This document shows positions 9,673 through 19,025 of a stretch of DNA of 64,000 nucleotides, piece by piece. The first letter of the stretch is position 1, and every line of letters starts with the position of its first letter. Source of the stretch: Veillonella intestinalis. Its GTDB lineage: Bacteria; Bacillota; Negativicutes; Veillonellales; Veillonellaceae. The stretch is from assembly GCF_943193155.1 (NCBI RefSeq), contig NZ_CALPDB010000001.1:469190-533189 (forward strand). The letters are read 5' to 3'. Under the pieces are notes generated by a model. That model ran no database searches, was not told where the DNA came from, and saw nothing but the letters and a program-made list of their open reading frames with translations. Position numbers and translations under genes: made by a program.

Positions 9673-9734
9673 GAGTACACCTCTTTTCTCTATAAAAACC
9701 TATAATTAGGTTATATTGTTATATTAACTTCTTA

Positions 9735-10655
9735 TTATTTTGACAAAACATAAGCTTTACTATTATTAGCAATTTCATCGATAAATTGATCTAACATTTC
9801 ATAACGCTTACGATACATATTGCGTTTATGAGTTTTAGCTGTTTCATAGGTTTTTCGTTCTTCTGCTAGTGGAATCCGAAAATACTTACTATCTTCCGGA
9901 CATACTGCGCCGCCTAATTCTTCCCAAAATGGGTCAAATTGAACTTTTTTAGAACGATTACCTCGAATTAAATGGCTATTAGTATAGAAACCTTCATCAG
10001 AAATGGCATATAAGGAAGAAATTCCCATATTAGTAGCAAGTTGACGCATCAAGAAGAACATAAAATTCTTTGGTCTATAACTGTGCATCTTTTTCGTAAT
10101 TTTTTTAGCTTTTTCTAAACCATTTGGAGACCCTTGAATTGTACCAATCCAAATACAAGGTTCACCATTAAATCCATGACCTAGGCGGAAATTAATATGA
10201 TACACCCATTCGCCATCATAATTTAAAAATAAACTTAAAAAACCTTCTTTACGTTGACCCGTATGAAACCAAAGTTCACTTTTTAAATTTAATTCCTCAT
10301 TCTCCCAAATAGTAATGGCATGGCTCACATCAGGATTATACATCTCAGTAATAGCCTGTGCCTGAAAATATTGAGGTAACATATCAAAGTGTTCTTTAAT
10401 AGCTTCTAAGCGCTGTTGTGCCGTAGAGTTTTTAAATAAAAACACACGATTAATCACTTCATAAATACCTTCATGCCGTGATAACAAATTAGGTAATGGA
10501 GCATAGGTATCAAAATACTCTATTAATTCTGTTAGTTGCTTCTTATTTTTATAAGAGCGACCTACAAATAATGTAATCCGTCGCTTTTCACGCCAGCTCT
10601 TATAACCATAAATAGAACGACCTAAGGCCCATTGTTTTTTTGCATATGAAAACAT
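9735..10655 (-). CDS. DUF535 (VirK/YbjX)-like protein
   Basis: About 306 residues from an ATG at 10655 (MFSYAKKQ), which has a GAGGAGT site; the frame also extends to a GTG at 10670. The overall pattern resembles DUF535/VirK/YbjX proteins: an N-terminal basic region, a central HTGQRKEGFLSLFLNYDGEW with a preceding NPDVSHAITIWENEEL, a GTIQGSPNG turn, and a Lys/Arg-rich C-terminus with FDPFWEELGG. In Enterobacteria YbjX/VirK has been linked to surface or envelope stress traits; whether that holds here is unknown. It stands alone, with its own upstream gap and terminators of other genes around it. Confidence 0.72.
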   Translation of the reverse strand: MFSYAKKQWALGRSIYGYKSWREKRRITLFVGRSYKNKKQLTELIEYFDTYAPLPNLLSRHEGIYEVINRVFLFKNSTAQQRLEAIKEHFDMLPQYFQAQAITEMYNPDVSHAITIWENEELNLKSELWFHTGQRKEGFLSLFLNYDGEWVYHINFRLGHGFNGEPCIWIGTIQGSPNGLEKAKKITKKMHSYRPKNFMFFLMRQLATNMGISSLYAISDEGFYTNSHLIRGNRSKKVQFDPFWEELGGAVCPEDSKYFRIPLAEERKTYETAKTHKRNMYRKRYEMLDQFIDEIANNSKAYVLSK

Positions 10656-10670
10656 ACTTACACTCCTCAC

Positions 10671-10995
10671 ATCTACCTATTACTACATTGCACTACATTG
10701 TATTATCTTTTAATGTGTTCTCTCCTTCTATCAATAGTTTGCCATTTTATATGCCCCGAAGAAAAATACACAAATTATCAATATCTTGTATTCTTAATTT
10801 TTTAAAACGCCTTATATGGTAAAGGGTTTCTAATCTATTGTAACACGAAATGGCGAAAAGAACTATCAAAGTCCATAGAAAAAAGACTGTTACTTTATGT
10901 AACAGTCTTTTTATAAATATCTTAATTAGATACTAGTCTTGTTAACAGTAATTTTCTTTTTCCTCAACCGTCAATTATAGTCAATTTAACATAAA
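10671..10995. other. Intergenic region between DUF535-like gene and cupin gene
   Basis: This 325-bp gap holds the upstream region of the DUF535-like gene and the terminator of the cupin gene at 10880-10912. No other gene is convincing here. The short plus-strand frame inside it has no ribosome binding site and no recognisable content. Confidence 0.6.
10880..10912 (-). terminator. Intrinsic terminator after the cupin gene
   Basis: Perfect 14-bp arms (10880-10893 and 10899-10912) surround a five-base loop, with A/T tracts on both flanks. It can work in either direction; on the minus strand it ends the cupin transcript. Confidence 0.85.
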
Positions 10996-11484
10996 TTATT
11001 TCTTAACTACCGCCAAATACTGTTCGTCACTTACTGGTTCGAGCCACTCTGTACTTGTATTCTCACCAGGCACTTCAATAGCTAAATGAGAAAACCAATG
11101 TTCCCCATCAGCACCATGCCAATGCTTTACACCCGCTGGAATGGTAATCACAGTACCTGTTAAAATCTCTTGAGGTTCTTCACCCCACGCTTGATAAAAA
11201 CTACGACCGCCTACACCAATTAAAATTTGTCCGCCTCCTTTATCACCATGATGAATATGCCAATCATTACGACATTTAGGCTCAAAGGTCACATTATAAA
11301 TCCCCAACGACTTAGTTTCAATAGGTGCTAAATAACTAGTACCAACAAAATATTGAGCAAAGGCGACATTTTCTTCCCCTATAGGGAATATCATAGACTT
11401 TGCATGTTCACCTTCTGTTGTAGCAACAGTTATAGGAAGTCCATTAATATTAGTATATTCTTTTTTATTTGTGTTCATAGCCAT
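10996..11484 (-). CDS. Cupin-domain protein
   Basis: A 162-residue single-domain cupin. Cupin motif 1 is seen as the WHIHHGDKGGGQILIGVGG region near residue 80 and motif 2 as GTVITIPAGVKHWHGADG near residue 115, giving the His/Glu-type metal ligands. The WHGA and HLAIE sequences match stand-alone cupins often found with carboxymuconolactone-decarboxylase-like proteins, but no such partner is adjacent. The start has GGAGG six bases upstream. It is monocistronic, with terminators on both sides. The reaction is unknown. Confidence 0.85.
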   Translation of the reverse strand: MAMNTNKKEYTNINGLPITVATTEGEHAKSMIFPIGEENVAFAQYFVGTSYLAPIETKSLGIYNVTFEPKCRNDWHIHHGDKGGGQILIGVGGRSFYQAWGEEPQEILTGTVITIPAGVKHWHGADGEHWFSHLAIEVPGENTSTEWLEPVSDEQYLAVVKK

Positions 11485-11593
11485 TCATATCCTCCATTTT
11501 TACATTAGCTAAATACATAAGGTATATTATTCATATACTTACACTACACCTTGAAGTTAACTTTAAGTCAAGTGTCAAATAAAAACTATAAAA

Positions 11594-11617
11594 AGAAGAG
11601 GCCCTAGGACCTCTTCT
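11594..11617 (-). terminator. Intrinsic terminator after pyruvate carboxylase
   Basis: Arms of about 10-12 bp (AGAAGAGG pairing with CCTCTTCT) with a very short loop, followed on the minus strand by TTTTTATAGTTTTT. It lies about 75 bp past the pyc stop codon. Confidence 0.85.
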
Positions 11618-11693
11618 AAATTAGCATGAACACAATATCCACAATATTGATGTTATATATTCATACATGATTCAATTATTTGAAATATACCTA

Positions 11694-14600
11694 TTAAGAG
11701 TTAGAACGGTCTTGAATCTTAATCAAGCAATCGCCACTTTCAATACGACTACCTTCACGCACATATACTTCGCCAACGATACCATCGATAGGTGAAGTAA
11801 TGGTAGTTTCCATCTTCATTGCTTCTGTTACGATTAAAGGTTCTCCCTTCAAGACGCTTTGACCACTCTTAACGAGAATCTTAACAACGGAGCCAGATAA
11901 AGTAGCACCCACTTCACCAGGTTGTGTTTTATCCACTTTATGACGTACCACACCCGTTGTCTTAACATGTTTATCACGCACTTTAATATCACGTGGCTGA
12001 CCATTAAATTCAAAGCTAATAATACGATTACCATCTTCATCCACTTCACTAACATGGATTAATTTAATAATCAACATTTTACCTTTTTCAATGGTTACAT
12101 GAATAGACTCACCACGGCGCATACCAAAGAAGAATGTTGGTGTATCTAGTACAGAAATGTCATCATAATCACCATTAAATTCTACATAATCACTATATAC
12201 TTTTGGATATAAGCAATAGGCAATAACATCTTCATCAGTAGCGGGAGACCCCATATCAATCAATTTCTTACGAACATCTTCAAAATCAACTGGTTCTAAG
12301 GAAGCTCCTGGGCGACCTTTCAATGGCTTCTTACCTTTTAAAATGATTTTCTGTAATTTTTCAGGGAAACCTTGATAAGGAACTCCTAAATATCCTTGGA
12401 AGAATTCTACAACGGATTGTGGGAAGTCTAATGTTTCCCCTTTATTGTAAATATCTTCTTCTGTCAAATCATTTTGAACCATGAATAAAGTCATATCACC
12501 TACAACTTTAGAGGATGGTGTTACTTTGATAATATCACCAAACATCATGCTAACTTGATGATATACAGTCTTAACTTCATCCCAGCGATCACCTAAACCA
12601 ACACTCTTAGATTGCTGTTGTAAGTTAGAGAATTGACCACCTGGCATTTCATGTTGATATACTTCAGTGCTAGGGTATGGATTTGTTTTATCTACGCCTT
12701 TATAGTATGGACGGATGGAAGCAAAATAATGAGACATGTGTTCCATATAGTTTGCATCCATTTCAGGCTGACGTTCATGACCAGATAAACCATAATATAA
12801 AGAGTTCATGCTAGGTTGGCTTGTACCATTAGCAAAAGCAGAATACGCTACGTCAACTACATCAACACCAGCATCAATAGCACGACCATAACTATAAATG
12901 GCATTGCCCGCCCCTTCATGAGTATGTAAATGAATAGGTAAATCAACAGCATCTTTTAACGCAGATACTAAGTTATAAGCAGCTTGTGGTTTTAAAAGGC
13001 CTGCCATATCTTTAATAGCAATGATATTAGCACCCGCTTTTTCCACTTCTTTTGCCATCTTCACATAGTAATCTAAATTATATTTTGGACGACTAGCATC
13101 TAAAATATCGCCTGTATAGCATAAGGAAACTTCCGCAATCTTATTCTGATTACGTACTTCATCAATAGCTACATGCATATTATCTAAGCTATTCAAGCTA
13201 TCAAATACACGGAATACATCAACCCCATTAGCAGCTGCTAATTTAATAAATTGACGCACTACATTGTCTGGATAGCTAGTATAACCTACTGCATTAGCAC
13301 CGCGAAGCAACATTTGCAATAATACATTTGGTACTTCTTTGCGGAACATGCGAAGTCGTTCCCATGGATCTTCATGTAAGAAACGATACGCTACATCAAA
13401 TGTAGCACCGCCCCAACATTCTAAAGAGAATAGATTAGGTACCCCACGAGCTGCTTCACCAGCTACACGAGCCATATCGACTGTACGCAATCGAGTTGCA
13501 AATAAAGATTGATGCGCATCACGCCAAGTTGTATCTGTGAAATATACTTGTTTCTGTTCCATCAACCATTTAGAGAAACCTTCTGGTCCTAATTCATCAA
13601 ATTTTTGTTTTGTCCCAGCTGGTGGTTTAATAGAAAGCAATGGTGGCATCTGAATTGGTTCAAAATCAGGTACATCTTGATGACCCAAACCTTGATAGCC
13701 ATTAACCGTAACATCAGCAATATAGCGCAACATTTTAGTACCACGGTCACGCACTTGTTTAAAGACAAACAATTCAGGATGTTCATCAATAAAGTTTACA
13801 TTGCAAGTACCTGCAATAAATTCTGGACTTTCCAATACATTAATCAAGAAGTGAATATTTGTTTTAACACCACGGATACGGAATTCACGTAAACAACGTA
13901 GCATTTTTTGAATAGACTCTTCTGGTGTTAAGGCCCAAGAAGACGCTTTTACTAACAAGGAGTCGTAATAAGGCGTAATAACTGAACCAGTAAAGGCGTT
14001 ACCACCGTCAAGACGAATACCAAAACCGCCGCTTGAACGATAAGCAACTAATTTACCAGTATCAGGCATAAAGTTATTGCTAGGATCTTCTGTTGTAATA
14101 CGACACTGAATAGCCTGACCATTACATTCAATTTTATCTTGTGTAGGAATGCCTACTTCTTCATCAAATAAGGAATATCCTTCAGCTACACGAATTTGAG
14201 TGTGAACAATGTCGATACCTGTAATTAACTCAGTAATAGTATGTTCTACCTGAATACGAGGGTTAACTTCAATAAAGTAGAAATTACCATCATTAGTAAC
14301 AAGGAATTCTACCGTACCAGCCCCTACGTATTTAACATTTTTCATAATTTTAACAGCCGCATCACAAATGCGTTGACGAGTTTCAAGTGGCAATGCAAAG
14401 GCTGGTGCTATTTCAACAACTTTCTGATGGCGTCGTTGTACAGAACAGTCACGTTCATGCAAATGAACTACATTACCATGACTATCCCCCATAATTTGAA
14501 CTTCAATATGTTTAGGTTCAACAATGAGTTTTTCAACATATACTTCATCGTCACCAAAGGCCATCTTAGCTTCTGATTTAGCACGATCATAAGCTTCACG

Positions 14601-15140
14601 CAATTCACCCATGGATTCAACAGCACGCATACCACGGCCGCCACCACCATTAACAGCTTTAATCATTAATGGGAAACCATGCGTTTTAGCAAACTCTTCG
14701 AGTTCTTCAAAATTATTTAAAGGCCCATCACTACCTGGAATCATAGGAATACCAGCTAGTTTGGCCTGAATACGTGCATTTACTTTATCCCCAAACATTT
14801 CTAAATGCTCTAAGCGAGGACCAATAAAAATAATCCCTTCTTCTTCACATCGCTTAGCAAAACGGGCATTCTCTGCCAAGAAGCCGTAGCCAGGATGAAT
14901 AGCATCAACATCATGTTCATGGGCAATGCGAATGATATCTTCAATATCTAAGTACGCATCAACTGGTTTTTTACCACGTCCTACTAAGTAGGCTTCATCC
15001 GCTTGATTGCGGTGCAAAGAAAGCGAATCCTCTTTTGAATAAATGGCTACTGTGCGAATTCCCATTTCATTGCACGCACGGAATACGCGAATAGCAATTT
15101 CACCACGATTGGCAACCAATACAGATTTAATTTCTTTCAT
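11694..15140 (-). CDS. pyc: Pyruvate carboxylase
   Basis: Full-length biotin enzyme of 1148 residues that makes oxaloacetate from pyruvate, bicarbonate and ATP. In order: biotin carboxylase domain (about 1-455) with VLVANRGEIAIRVFRAC, the ATP-grasp KAVNGGGGRGMR and VEVNPRIQVEHT-type FIEVNPRIQVEHTITE; carboxyltransferase domain (about 525-820) starting YFTDTTWRDAHQSLFATR; and a C-terminal biotinyl domain with the lysine in TEAMKMETTI near residue 1112. The length equals that of single-chain PYCs. Replenishing oxaloacetate from pyruvate fits a lactate-fermenting, succinate/propionate-type anaerobe. The ATG has GAGGAGGAAG upstream and a likely promoter at 15174-15202. Confidence 0.96.
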   Translation of the reverse strand: MKEIKSVLVANRGEIAIRVFRACNEMGIRTVAIYSKEDSLSLHRNQADEAYLVGRGKKPVDAYLDIEDIIRIAHEHDVDAIHPGYGFLAENARFAKRCEEEGIIFIGPRLEHLEMFGDKVNARIQAKLAGIPMIPGSDGPLNNFEELEEFAKTHGFPLMIKAVNGGGGRGMRAVESMGELREAYDRAKSEAKMAFGDDEVYVEKLIVEPKHIEVQIMGDSHGNVVHLHERDCSVQRRHQKVVEIAPAFALPLETRQRICDAAVKIMKNVKYVGAGTVEFLVTNDGNFYFIEVNPRIQVEHTITELITGIDIVHTQIRVAEGYSLFDEEVGIPTQDKIECNGQAIQCRITTEDPSNNFMPDTGKLVAYRSSGGFGIRLDGGNAFTGSVITPYYDSLLVKASSWALTPEESIQKMLRCLREFRIRGVKTNIHFLINVLESPEFIAGTCNVNFIDEHPELFVFKQVRDRGTKMLRYIADVTVNGYQGLGHQDVPDFEPIQMPPLLSIKPPAGTKQKFDELGPEGFSKWLMEQKQVYFTDTTWRDAHQSLFATRLRTVDMARVAGEAARGVPNLFSLECWGGATFDVAYRFLHEDPWERLRMFRKEVPNVLLQMLLRGANAVGYTSYPDNVVRQFIKLAAANGVDVFRVFDSLNSLDNMHVAIDEVRNQNKIAEVSLCYTGDILDASRPKYNLDYYVKMAKEVEKAGANIIAIKDMAGLLKPQAAYNLVSALKDAVDLPIHLHTHEGAGNAIYSYGRAIDAGVDVVDVAYSAFANGTSQPSMNSLYYGLSGHERQPEMDANYMEHMSHYFASIRPYYKGVDKTNPYPSTEVYQHEMPGGQFSNLQQQSKSVGLGDRWDEVKTVYHQVSMMFGDIIKVTPSSKVVGDMTLFMVQNDLTEEDIYNKGETLDFPQSVVEFFQGYLGVPYQGFPEKLQKIILKGKKPLKGRPGASLEPVDFEDVRKKLIDMGSPATDEDVIAYCLYPKVYSDYVEFNGDYDDISVLDTPTFFFGMRRGESIHVTIEKGKMLIIKLIHVSEVDEDGNRIISFEFNGQPRDIKVRDKHVKTTGVVRHKVDKTQPGEVGATLSGSVVKILVKSGQSVLKGEPLIVTEAMKMETTITSPIDGIVGEVYVREGSRIESGDCLIKIQDRSNS

Positions 15141-15173
15141 GAGACTTCCTCCTCAACTTTGTTACCTCTCTAC

Positions 15174-15202
15174 ATTGTAGAAGTATTCCCTCCAGAATAC
15201 AA
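15174..15202 (-). promoter_or_regulatory. Putative sigma-70 promoter of pyc
   Basis: On the minus strand TTGTAT (15197-15202) is 17 bases from TACAAT (15174-15179). The -10 lies inside a CTACAATGTAG palindrome, and a small GTATTC/GAATAC inverted repeat falls in the spacer, where a regulator could bind. Confidence 0.5.
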
Positions 15203-15212
15203 CCTTTATATT

Positions 15213-15237
15213 TCATGTATACACAATACATACATGA
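15213..15237. repeat. Inverted repeat upstream of pyc
   Basis: TCATGTAT at 15213-15220 and its complement ATACATGA at 15230-15237 are separated by nine bases. There is no T-tract, so it is more likely a protein-binding site than a terminator. It lies just upstream of the proposed pyc promoter and just past the stop of the membrane-protein gene. Confidence 0.4.
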
Positions 15238-15246
15238 GATAACCTG

Positions 15247-15942
15247 TTAGTAATAGGTAATTAAAAGGCCTATGAAATACAAGGCTTCTAATACCATAAC
15301 AATCCCCATTAAACGCTTGAACCAAAGAATACCCGTTCGGTAATTAGGTCGCGTTACTAATTTAGCTAGCCGTTCTAAACGATTCGTCAACCAAAATACA
15401 GGGATTAAATATCCAATAATAAAGGATATGATTAACATTGATGCCAATTTCCAACCAGCAATCGCAATCGTAGCAACTAACCAGATATAAATTGGCAACC
15501 GATCATATCGCCATGAAAGACCGACTAACAAGCCTTGACGAACTATGGCTAACGTCCGCTGCCACGGTGTACCACGTCGTTCTAAACGTCGCTCTTCACG
15601 CCCTCGCAGTGGTGAAGGATGAATAAAAGCAACCCATTCAAAAGCTTGTAAAGCCATGACGACTAATAAAACAGCCCATATTATATAAGCTGCACCACCA
15701 ATACTATACGGCCCTAAGATCCAAGATCCTAATACCCCTACTACTATAATAGAGGCCGCCATACCAATGGCAAAATAAATACGTTTATAAATGTGCCCAG
15801 CTAAGCGTGGCAAAATAGTTGCCACTGTTTCTGGCACTAATGACATGCCTAGCCCAGCTAGAAAAATTAATATAATTAAAATGAGCTTACCATAGGGCGT
15901 ATTTAGGGCGTCTGTAATAAGCACTGTATACTCTGTTAACAT
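15247..15942 (-). CDS. Multi-pass membrane protein of unknown function
   Basis: A 231-residue protein with about six hydrophobic segments: roughly residues 15-35, 52-75, 80-102, 145-165, 170-190 and 205-228. A basic cytoplasmic loop (RGREERRLERRGTPWQR) lies in the middle. I do not recognise the family. It follows the M18 aminopeptidase gene by seven bases with an AGGAGTCC site, so the two are probably one operon. The conserved-looking GLGMSLVPETVATILPRLAG near the N-terminus would be a starting point for a family search. Confidence 0.75.
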   Translation of the reverse strand: MLTEYTVLITDALNTPYGKLILIILIFLAGLGMSLVPETVATILPRLAGHIYKRIYFAIGMAASIIVVGVLGSWILGPYSIGGAAYIIWAVLLVVMALQAFEWVAFIHPSPLRGREERRLERRGTPWQRTLAIVRQGLLVGLSWRYDRLPIYIWLVATIAIAGWKLASMLIISFIIGYLIPVFWLTNRLERLAKLVTRPNYRTGILWFKRLMGIVMVLEALYFIGLLITYY

Positions 15943-15949
15943 AGGACTC

Positions 15950-17287
15950 CTATCGTAAAAACGCTCTCATTAAGCTTTCCAACGCTTCCTGGTCATTAGT
16001 CCCCATCGTTTCACGAGCCGAATGCATCGCCAAAATAGGAACGCCCACATCCATGGTACGCATAGCCATCAATGCAGATGAAATTGAACCTACTGTAGAT
16101 CCACCAGGAATGTTTGAACGATTAACATATATTTGATATGGAATTTGATTTGTCTCACACAAAGCCTTTACGGTTGCCATAGCCCAGGCATCACCAGCAT
16201 AAGACTGACTAGCCGCGACCTTCAAAACTAATCCTTTATTAAGAACAGGCACATTAGTAAGGTCATTCTTTTCTGGATAATTAGGATGATAGCCATGTGC
16301 TACGTCCGCTGAAATCATAAAGCCGCCAGCCATATCTGCATAGCATTCTTCCTTAGTATAACCCATAGCCATATAGATTCGCTCTACAATTTGACTTAAT
16401 ACGGTAGAAGCACCACCTTGCTTCGTCCGACTCCCTACTTCCTCATTATCGAATAAGGCTATAAGGCGTAAGCCCTCTGCATCGCTAACCTGAGCGGCTA
16501 ATAGCCCTTCTAAACAAGCCATACAGGACGTCAAATTATCAATACGTGGCGAACTAATAAATTCTTCATAACGCCCAAAGGTAGTGCCCCCTTCTACAGG
16601 GTACAAGGTCAATTCATAGGATAAAATATCTTCCACAGGCCGTTTCACCTGTTCGCTTAAAAATTGCAACCATGCATCAGCTTCCGCTGAATCGTCATCA
16701 GCATTTATTCCCGAACTACCGTCTACACCACTGACAGTAATAGGTTCTGCTCCTTCTGACATCATAAAAAGAGGCATCATATGAAGTTGCTTATCTAAAG
16801 CAACCCCATTATTAATCTCACGATTCATATGAATAGCCAAATTAGGAATTGTCAATAAAGGCCGAGCTATATCAATATAATGTAATTCTGGGTGAAATGG
16901 ATCATTAGACCGTGTCACTACTACACCAGCCATAGATAAAGGCCGATCTAACCAAGTATTTAATATCAAACCACCATAAGCTTCTACATTTAACTTGCCA
17001 TACCCTTTAGTTTCCACTAAAGGATTCGGTTTCACCCGTAAAGCAGGAAAATCAGTATGAGCCGATGCAATGCGTAAAGAGTCTCGCATATCACTGCCAA
17101 GATGAAACGCAATTAACGTTGTATCATATACTCTAATAAAATAGTCACCTTCACTAAGTGACCAAATATCTTCTAATTGTAATTCTTTAAAGCCATGAGC
17201 CAATAAAATATCAGCACTCGCCTTCACGGTATGATACGGCGATGTGCTATTATCTATATAATCTAATAATCTTGCTACTGTTTTCAT
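15950..17287 (-). CDS. M18 family aminopeptidase (second paralogue, ApeB-like)
   Basis: A 445-residue metallo-aminopeptidase. Metal and catalytic motifs are present: ASAHTDFPALRVKPNP near residue 75, IALFDNEEVGSRTKQGG near residue 255 with the Glu pair, ISADVAHGYHPNYPEKND near residue 305, and the late AMHSARETMG with the final His ligand. Its sequence is closer to the DnpEP/ApeB type than the 465-residue enzyme at 132-1529. The ATG has ATGAGGTGAACT upstream. It is the first gene of a probable two-gene unit with the membrane protein downstream. Confidence 0.92.
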   Translation of the reverse strand: MKTVARLLDYIDNSTSPYHTVKASADILLAHGFKELQLEDIWSLSEGDYFIRVYDTTLIAFHLGSDMRDSLRIASAHTDFPALRVKPNPLVETKGYGKLNVEAYGGLILNTWLDRPLSMAGVVVTRSNDPFHPELHYIDIARPLLTIPNLAIHMNREINNGVALDKQLHMMPLFMMSEGAEPITVSGVDGSSGINADDDSAEADAWLQFLSEQVKRPVEDILSYELTLYPVEGGTTFGRYEEFISSPRIDNLTSCMACLEGLLAAQVSDAEGLRLIALFDNEEVGSRTKQGGASTVLSQIVERIYMAMGYTKEECYADMAGGFMISADVAHGYHPNYPEKNDLTNVPVLNKGLVLKVAASQSYAGDAWAMATVKALCETNQIPYQIYVNRSNIPGGSTVGSISSALMAMRTMDVGVPILAMHSARETMGTNDQEALESLMRAFLR

Positions 17288-17348
17288 AGTTCACCTCATA
17301 TGTTCAACTATAAAGCTATTATAGCACAATTGCCATTAAAACGAAAAA

Positions 17349-17416
17349 GAAGGCTTGCCTTCCACGGATTGTAAATAACGGTGATACTACTACAATCAAC
17401 AAAGAAGTAAGCCTTC
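17349..17416 (-). terminator. Long nested-hairpin terminator after the DASS transporter
   Basis: Outer arms GAAGGCTT (17349-17356) and AAGCCTTC (17409-17416) enclose an inner hairpin GATTGTA/TACAATC (17367-17373 with 17391-17397). On the minus strand the structure is followed by TTTTTCGTTTT. It lies about 85 bp after the transporter stop. Confidence 0.7.
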
Positions 17417-17499
17417 GTTTATACTCTTTTATACTCTTTTCAAAATTCAAGTAACTATCAATTCACTACCTAATTAATACATCTCTGACAAACTTAATA

Positions 17500-18900
17500 C
17501 TACCAAAGACCTAATACTTTCCACCAAACGGAACCAAGACCTAACCAAATAATTAAGTTTACTACCGATGCAATAAAACCAAGACGCCACCACGTATTTT
17601 GTGTCATATAGCCTGCATTGAAGCAGATTGGCGATGGTCCCGCCGCATAGTGTGTCAAAGACATACACAAGTTGGAGAAAAAGGCAAATGCAAACATAGC
17701 TAAGTATGGTGGTGTACCAGCACTAATAGCTACCGCTACAAATACTACATACATAGCTGTAATATGTACTGTCAAACTTGCGAAAATATAATGGGAATAA
17801 GTATACACTAATAACAAAATTAAGAAGGCTGCTACCCAACTAATACCTTGTACTTCAGCACCTACCATATCCGCAAACCATGGAATAAAACCAAGTTTAT
17901 TAAGCTGAGACGCTAAAGCCATCATAGTCCCCATCCAAATTAAGGTATCCCAGCCACCTTTTTCTTCAGTTACATCAGACCAAGTCAATACTTTAGAAAT
18001 TAAAAGAATGCTTACCCCTAATAAGGCTACTGTAGTCGCATTTAAACCAGTAAATTGACTAGTGGCCCATAAAATCAAAGATAAAATAAATACGCCAAGC
18101 ATTACTTTTTCTGCAAAACTCATAGCCCCTAAGCCTTTTAATTCTTCAGCAATATGAGCTTGAATTTCACGAGTATCTTTTAACTCTGGTGGATAGATAA
18201 AGTATAAAACCAATGGCATAACGATTAAGGCCACAAGCCCTGGCACAATAGCCGCCATAGCCCAGTCACCCCAAGTAATAGTATACCCAAAGGATGCTGC
18301 AATTAAAGACGCCACTAAAGTATTCCCTGCCATAGAGGTCATAAACATAGCCGACGTAATCGTATTCCCTTGGTAAATCGTTTGGATTAAGAAGGCCCCA
18401 ATTTTGCGAGCAGTAGGACCTGGTTCAGAGCCAAAGGCCGATGCCAACGATTTAGTAATAGGGAAAATAACACCACCCGCACGAGCTGTATTAGATGGTG
18501 TAGCTGGTGATAAAATAAAATCACTAATAACTAACGCATAAGATAATTTCAAAGAATTACTACCTACTGCAGTAATCAAAGTATACGCAATACGCTTACC
18601 TAAGCCAGTCTTAATAAAGCCACGGGAGAATAAAAAAGCTGCTACAATCAACCAAATGGCTGTATTGGCAAAGCCTGCTAGGCCATCACCAATTTTTAAT
18701 GTATTAGTCACTGCGGAAACAACAATACTAATAATAGATAAGGCCCCAATTGGCAATGGTTGTAAAATAAAACCTAAAATTGTCCCTGCAAAAATAGCAA
18801 ATAAATGCCAAGCTTGCGGTTTTAATCCCTCTGGTACTGGAGAAAACCATATGGCTACCCCCACCACAATTGGAATAATCCAAGACATATACTTTTTCAT
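17500..18900 (-). CDS. DASS-family (SLC13/CitT-like) anion transporter
   Basis: A 466-residue polytopic inner-membrane protein with about 11-12 hydrophobic segments, of the divalent anion:Na+ symporter / dicarboxylate antiporter family. The first substrate-binding SNT-type motif is in SPATPSNTARAGGVIFPI near residue 150; the second half carries LTVHITAMYVVF. Likely substrates are C4-dicarboxylates or tartrate/citrate, which would suit the pyruvate carboxylase nearby, but the sequence alone does not distinguish these. I take the ATG at 18900 (MKKYMSW), with GAGGG upstream; a GTG lies two codons earlier. Confidence 0.87.
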   Translation of the reverse strand: MKKYMSWIIPIVVGVAIWFSPVPEGLKPQAWHLFAIFAGTILGFILQPLPIGALSIISIVVSAVTNTLKIGDGLAGFANTAIWLIVAAFLFSRGFIKTGLGKRIAYTLITAVGSNSLKLSYALVISDFILSPATPSNTARAGGVIFPITKSLASAFGSEPGPTARKIGAFLIQTIYQGNTITSAMFMTSMAGNTLVASLIAASFGYTITWGDWAMAAIVPGLVALIVMPLVLYFIYPPELKDTREIQAHIAEELKGLGAMSFAEKVMLGVFILSLILWATSQFTGLNATTVALLGVSILLISKVLTWSDVTEEKGGWDTLIWMGTMMALASQLNKLGFIPWFADMVGAEVQGISWVAAFLILLLVYTYSHYIFASLTVHITAMYVVFVAVAISAGTPPYLAMFAFAFFSNLCMSLTHYAAGPSPICFNAGYMTQNTWWRLGFIASVVNLIIWLGLGSVWWKVLGLW

Positions 18901-18958
18901 GAACACGCCCTCTTTCTGATAACAACTTTGTTACTTGAATAATGTGTTATATAAAAAA

Positions 18959-19002
18959 CACAGGCTACTCTTCTTTCATAATTTAAAGATGAGCAACCTG
19001 TG
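18959..19002 (-). terminator. Nested-hairpin terminator after the Mrp-family gene
   Basis: CACAGG...CTC (18959-18970) pairs with GAG...CCTGTG (18991-19002) with one mismatch and one wobble pair, and the loop itself contains TCTTT/AAAGA. On the minus strand it ends in TTTTTTATA, directly after the Mrp stop. Confidence 0.75.
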
Positions 19003-19025
19003 ATAAGAGTCCGACTATTAATTAC

